Part shown: piece after piece, positions 59,692 to 64,000 of the stretch
How positions within the stretch are numbered: position 1 is the first letter of the stretch
Layout: each line of letters opens with the position of its first letter
Assembly (NCBI GenBank): GCA_003255065.1
Contig: QAOA01001798.1
Coordinates: forward strand, 62,001-126,000
Length of the DNA: 64,000 bases
DNA from: Cercis canadensis
Lineage: Eukaryota; Streptophyta; Magnoliopsida; Fabales; Fabaceae
Direction: 5' to 3'
The notes under the pieces: generated by a model
Database searches by the model: none
What the model was told of the DNA's origin: nothing
The model's input: only the letters and a program-made list of their open reading frames with translations
Translations under genes and position numbers: made by a program

Positions 59692-60350
59692 ATTTACTCA
59701 TCCAATGCTCACTTACGAGGTCTAAAGGTTTAATATGGTGATTGTAGATATCTCATACTCGACCCAATTGTATTCAGGCTCATTTTAGCTAAATGTTCAT
59801 ATCATCAAATCTCTATTTGTCTTCCATATCCCTTAGTAATCACCTATAAATAATCTCATGCCACAAGTATAAGGACTTTGGTTTTACTTCAGCATTTGAT
59901 ATACTATCTAGCTTGGACTGTGCTAACTTAAATATCGGAGCTCAGGTATCACCACCCGACTCTTGATCATCTATTGTTGTGTAGTTATTACACGTCAATT
60001 CGGTTTTACCCATTTCGGACCACCAGCTCAAATCAGGCATCGTCAGTGATAAAGATGCAATATGTTTATTTGAGTCAACCAATATTCAAATCTTGGGACT
60101 AATATCCAAAAAAAAAAAATCTTGAATAAACCAGGCGAAAGTATAGTGTGCCCTTAAAATTTTTCAAAGAGAGACTTAATGTCAATATGCAAAACTTGAC
60201 TCAAAGATAATTGCCCCTTAAAAGAAAGAAAAGCCCACTCACAAAGATGAATATTACAAAATCCAGATGGGTGGGGATTTTACTAAGGGAATGAGGAGCA
60301 CCCTCTTTCCCTTCAGCGTCCCTACTTTCCTTAAGTACTATATGGGCACG
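59692..60350. repeat. First copy of a contig-end overlap (gypsy-like LTR inside)
   Basis: 659 bp ending at the N at 60351 and repeated at 60352-61011 with scattered substitutions. From about 59739 it looks like a gypsy LTR: CCTATAAATA TATA box at ~59843 and an R-U5-like GCTAACTTAAATATCGGAG. Confidence 0.85.
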
Positions 60351-60351
60351 N

Positions 60352-61011
60352 ATTTACTCATCCAATGCTCACTTACGAGATCTAAAGGTTTAATATGGTG
60401 ATTGTAAATACCCCATACTCGACCCAATTGTATTCAGGTTCATTTTAGCTAAATGTTTATATCATCAAATCTTTATATGTCTTCCATATCCCTTAGTAAT
60501 CACCTATAAATAACCTCATGCCACAGGTATAAGGACTTTGGTTTTATTTCAGCATTTGATATACTATCTAGCTCGGACTGTGCTAACTTAAATATCAGAG
60601 CTCAGGTATCACCACCCGACTCTTGACCATCTATTGTTGTGTAGTTATTACATGTCAATTCGGCTTTACCCATCTCCAGACCACCAGCTCAAATCAGGCA
60701 TCGTCAGTGATAAAGATGCAATATGTTTATTTGAGTCAACCAATATTCAAATCTTAGGACTAATATCCAAAAAAAAAAAATCTTGAATAAACCAGGCGAA
60801 AGTATAGTGTGCCCTTAAAATTTTTCAAAGAGAGACTTAATGTCAATATGCAAAACTTGACTCAAAGATAATTGCCCCTTAAAAGAAAGAAAAGCCCACT
60901 CACAAAGATGAATATTACAAAATCCAGATGGGTGGGGATTTTACTAAGGGAATGAGGAGCACCCTCTTTCCCTTCAGCGTCCCTACTTTCCTTAAGTACT
61001 ATATGGGCACG
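60352..61011. repeat. Second copy of the overlap
   Basis: Begins ATTTACTCATCCAATGC right after the N, matches 59692-60350 to TATGGGCACG and continues with TCGTCTTCT. The LTR signature occurs again at about 60580-60605. Confidence 0.85.
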
Positions 61012-61753
61012 TCGTCTTCTTTTTACCCATTTGTCAACTATCTTTACTTTTGGCGAATGCCTACCTCACGTGGTGTGCAAAGTGCAACAAAAGGGATGCA
61101 TTTGCAGGGAATGTCAAGTTGTCAACTAGGTCACATTAAGACTCTTTATAGGGAACATTACGTTTTGTTCTAAACTCATGCTTCTAAAAATATTCCAATA
61201 ACGTCTAAATAACGAAATACTTGGTTGATGGTATATTATGCTAAAAGATTGGATGAGAATTAAGTTTAAACTGAGTTAGGTGAGTGATTTAACTATGAGA
61301 AAAAGAGGATTAGAACATGAATTAAAGTTCACTTATTTTTTTTTAATTAAATAAAACTCAATTTTCCAACTATGAAAAAAAAAAATAAGGATTAGAACTT
61401 ATGACCTCAACATCATTATATACATGACAAACAATTTCAAAATTAATATACAAATATATACTAGCACTGGTATTTCAAAAATGTCATGTTTTTGATAAAT
61501 AGTTCTGAAAAAACACTATAATCAAGAGTCAAACAGCCATCAAGGGCAAGGAACAAAATTTATATTCACCTCTAAAGCATAAGAGGAGAAAATATAGTCC
61601 TCGAATTAATATTTTCCAAAACATTTCACCCTATCCAATCAAACTCGATAAGGAAACAAGAAAGTAAAGAAAATGTATGCCATGACTTCCAAGAACTGGC
61701 TGAAGTAAAAGCATAGAGGAATATGGCTAACTGCAAACAGTATTATGGAGACA

Positions 61754-63790
61754 TTACTCCTTGTGTTTAAATATTTTCTTTGATTTTCCTCCTCGAGAAT
61801 GTTCAGAGGACATTGAGGAATTGCCGGTGCTATGACCATGCCCTGTAGACCTAGAAGGTTTAGGTGTACGTCTTCCATTAGATATGTCTTCATTAGACTG
61901 GTCCCCAGACCAGTTTGATTCAGAGACAAATCTTCTTTTTGGAGTATTTGATAACTCGCCAACTTCAGATAAAGAGCTTTTCTGTCTGCTACTATGAGTT
62001 GAAGCTGCATGTCCAGATTGAATAGGAAAATATCGGGATGATGTTGTCCTTGTAATACCAGCAGAACTTTGATTCATTTGTCTTTTGCTGATCGAATTGA
62101 CCTTTTCCAGCTCTTTAGGATCAGGGTAATGGGCAATAGAAACTTGCCTTGATATCTTTCCAACTGTTAACATATATATTGTTCCTTTTAGTGCATAAAC
62201 TCTTGTCAAGATACATCAAAACAACACCAGTAAAAAAATAGTACAACAACAAACGTAATATTGAGTCTCAAGCCTCGGCATGACTGGAAAGGCAGTGGAA
62301 TACAGTAAGGGCAAATTCAAGATTCAAACCTTACTGAAAGAAAAATAAATAAATAAGGCAACTATAAAACTGTACGAAACCAAAAGTAATGTTTTTGAAT
62401 GACAGGTAAAAAGAGAAATACGAGGTACCCATCAATTTCACTCCATATAAATTGATAACCTACTAAATATAATAGATCTTCCAGGAATACTGGATTCATT
62501 CAAAAACTTCTTACAAATAATGAAACGTGGAGAGCATGAATTGAACACAATGTCAAGTTCAGATTAGAGGTTTCTTGGAAAAAAAGTAGATCGGATGACC
62601 AACCACAAATCTAATTAGACAACATACTGCTCAAATATCTTTGATATACTAGCAACTCAAGAAAATAGCATGAATACATGTGAACTGTTTCAAGATAAAA
62701 ATGTAAGTATAAGTCAAACAGCCAAAGCTTGAAACACATTGTTTAGCAACACAACTGTCAAAAAGCTCTTACAGTGAACATGAAGTAAACAGAAAAATGA
62801 ACCTTGATCAGATACTACTTAAGTTTGCATTAGATATACTCATCATTCATACTAGATTGGGCTTTCAATGTACAGTTCCTACAATCTATATGTAAATATA
62901 TAAAAAGGAAAGGCCAATACTAGCATACCAATTTTTGGCTCTGTGGAAGAAGAAATAAAAACTGTTGCATCTGACTCTAGAGCTGAAAAGTTGACCAAAT
63001 CATATACTTTCCCTGCCAGCAATGACAACATCAAGGATACAGTAGAAACAAAGCAATGACATGGTGCAAACTGCAAAATTACAACTTATGCAGTATGCCA
63101 TTAGGAGATCAATGGTGGCATATTTACCGGATGAACCCTCAAAGCTGGCCAGTTGACCATCATGATGAAGCTTGAGAGACAATTCCTGCCCATCAATGTC
63201 ACCTACTGATTCCTGGCCAACATGAGATACAAGAGAAAAGTAAGAGGATAATGGCGATTATTCAAATAATCTTCTACATCAGCTGTCACTCTTCCACCAT
63301 CTAAACCCTGAATCAAAGGAAATTAAGTCCATACAGCTAATTGCAGTTCAATTTCAATTCAGATGCTTGATCTTACATTTAGTTAATTACACTTTCATGT
63401 CAGCCAAAACTATCCTCTATATTACCCATAAAGCAGCAGGTACCCAAACAAGCTCTCTTGGAGGAATTCAAATCCAGAACTTTGTTACTTGTACAAGTTC
63501 TAACTTCCTGGCTTTTGCTTTATGTTCTGTCTGGTTTTAAATTTTCTCTTTTTCCTCCATTAAATAATTTTTTTTTAAAAAAAAACTTATTTTTATATTA
63601 AAACACAGGGCACTAAAGGTTAGAAACATAACCAAGAATAAAGCAACTGAAGTAACAAACTTACTTGAGAAGGCAACTGAAGAAGCCAAAGCTCAGTGGA
63701 GTCTGTCAAACTAAGATCGATAAGTGGTTCCTTACCATCCTCTTCAAATTCTGGTGGAGGTCTATAACCTTCCACACCGTCCACATCCAT
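61754..63790 (-). CDS. Mediator-associated protein 2-like (RPA34-like) protein
   Basis: Four exons join in phase: 63790-63665, 63212-63128, 63012-62929 and 62163-61754, giving 234 residues. The N-terminal half holds GYRPPPEFEEDGKEPLIDL, SLTDSTELWLLQLPSQ, DGQELSLKLHHDGQLASFEG and VYDLVNFSALESDATVFIS. These resemble Arabidopsis Mediator-associated protein 2, related to RNA polymerase I subunit RPA34.5. The second half is serine/arginine-rich and ends in a lysine-rich tail (GGKSKKIFKHKE), as in nuclear disordered tails. The start is the first ATG; the upstream in-frame codons lack one, and a CTTTAG just upstream may be an acceptor of a 5' UTR intron. Exon 3 could begin 5 bp later, but CAG at 63013-63015 keeps SSGKVYDL. 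Identity is from memory of the family, so moderate. Confidence 0.75.
62262..62355 (+). mobile_element. SINE-like element in the last intron of the MAP2-like gene
   Basis: CGGCATGACTGGAAAGGCAG (A-box region) and GATTCAAACCTTAC (B box) are spaced like a tRNA-derived SINE and followed by AAATAAATAAATAAG. Flanking duplications were not identified. Confidence 0.4.
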
Positions 63791-64000
63791 TGCCTTCACT
63801 ACCAAATTGGAAGCTAAAGTTGAAACGATGGTGAATTATCAGCAGCACCGTCTCCCTTCAAAACGACTCTAATCAGAAAAGCCGTTTATATAGAAGCAAC
63901 TACAGTTCAACCGTTACCAATATCAGACAACTTGGGACAGTATAGTATGGCTTAGTCAGCAAATAACAGAAAATAAAAAAAAAAATATTCAGCTCCAAAA

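Noticed and set aside
59692-61011. A small LTR element with paired LTRs
   Set aside because: The repeated unit starts and stops at the N and contains flanking sequence, so it is better explained by unmerged contigs.
63620-63805. A MAP2-like start at 63805
   Set aside because: That codon is TTG, not ATG; the first ATG in frame is at 63790.
1-64000. CRISPR arrays, operons, tRNA or rRNA genes
   Set aside because: None seen; the window is plant nuclear DNA, and tRNA-like boxes occur only in SINE contexts with A-rich tails.

Overview
The window is nuclear DNA from a flowering plant, most likely a eudicot. The genes are AT-rich with long GT-AG introns. Intergenic space is filled with plant-type MITEs, SINEs, LTR retrotransposon fragments and a TRIM. 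The proteins are plant-specific or plant-like: a DYW-class PPR protein, a BAHD acyltransferase, a LURP-one-related protein and a nodulin-like/NFD4 transporter. I could not assign a species. Near-identical repeats around several single-N positions suggest a heterozygous genome whose contigs were joined without merging their overlaps.

Layout. (1) 191-14343, minus: N-terminal ten exons of the ribosome-quality-control E3 ligase listerin; the rest lies beyond the left edge. Its introns hold a LINE remnant, two LTR fragments and a young Ty1/copia element with missing internal sequence. (2) 16963-20108, plus: RNase P/MRP subunit RPP30 with a long plant-type C-terminal extension and a telo-box at its 5' end. 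(3) 20268-20802: TA microsatellite and a 497-base assembly gap. (4) 23186-26953, minus: complete seven-exon ALG11 mannosyltransferase, 463 residues. (5) 28917-31028, minus: LURP-one-related (LOR) gene, three exons. (6) 33270-34658, minus: intronless BAHD acyltransferase. (7) 37332-40235, minus: nine-exon mitochondrial alanine-glyoxylate aminotransferase 2-like gene. (8) 42360-44578, plus: intronless DYW-class PPR gene whose apparent frameshift comes from an unmerged assembly overlap. (9) 48544-50679, plus: two-exon NFD4/nodulin-like MFS gene. (10) 50680-61753: about 11 kb without a recognised gene, holding MITEs, a nearly intact TRIM, a ~1-kb palindrome with a nested MITE, degenerate copia and LINE pieces, and a probable gypsy LTR. 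(11) 61754-63790, minus: four-exon gene resembling Mediator-associated protein 2 / RPA34-like proteins.

The genes are unrelated housekeeping or family members and form no operon or pathway; ALG11 acts in ER N-glycosylation, RPP30 in tRNA/rRNA maturation, listerin in clearing stalled nascent chains, and AGT2 in glyoxylate/amino-acid metabolism. I found no convincing new gene system. The points most worth checking are the assembly artefacts (one breaks a gene), the nested palindrome, the two TRIM copies and the altered DFGWG and DYW motifs. Exon joins were worked out by hand from splice sites, reading phase and family knowledge; no alignment or expression data were used.
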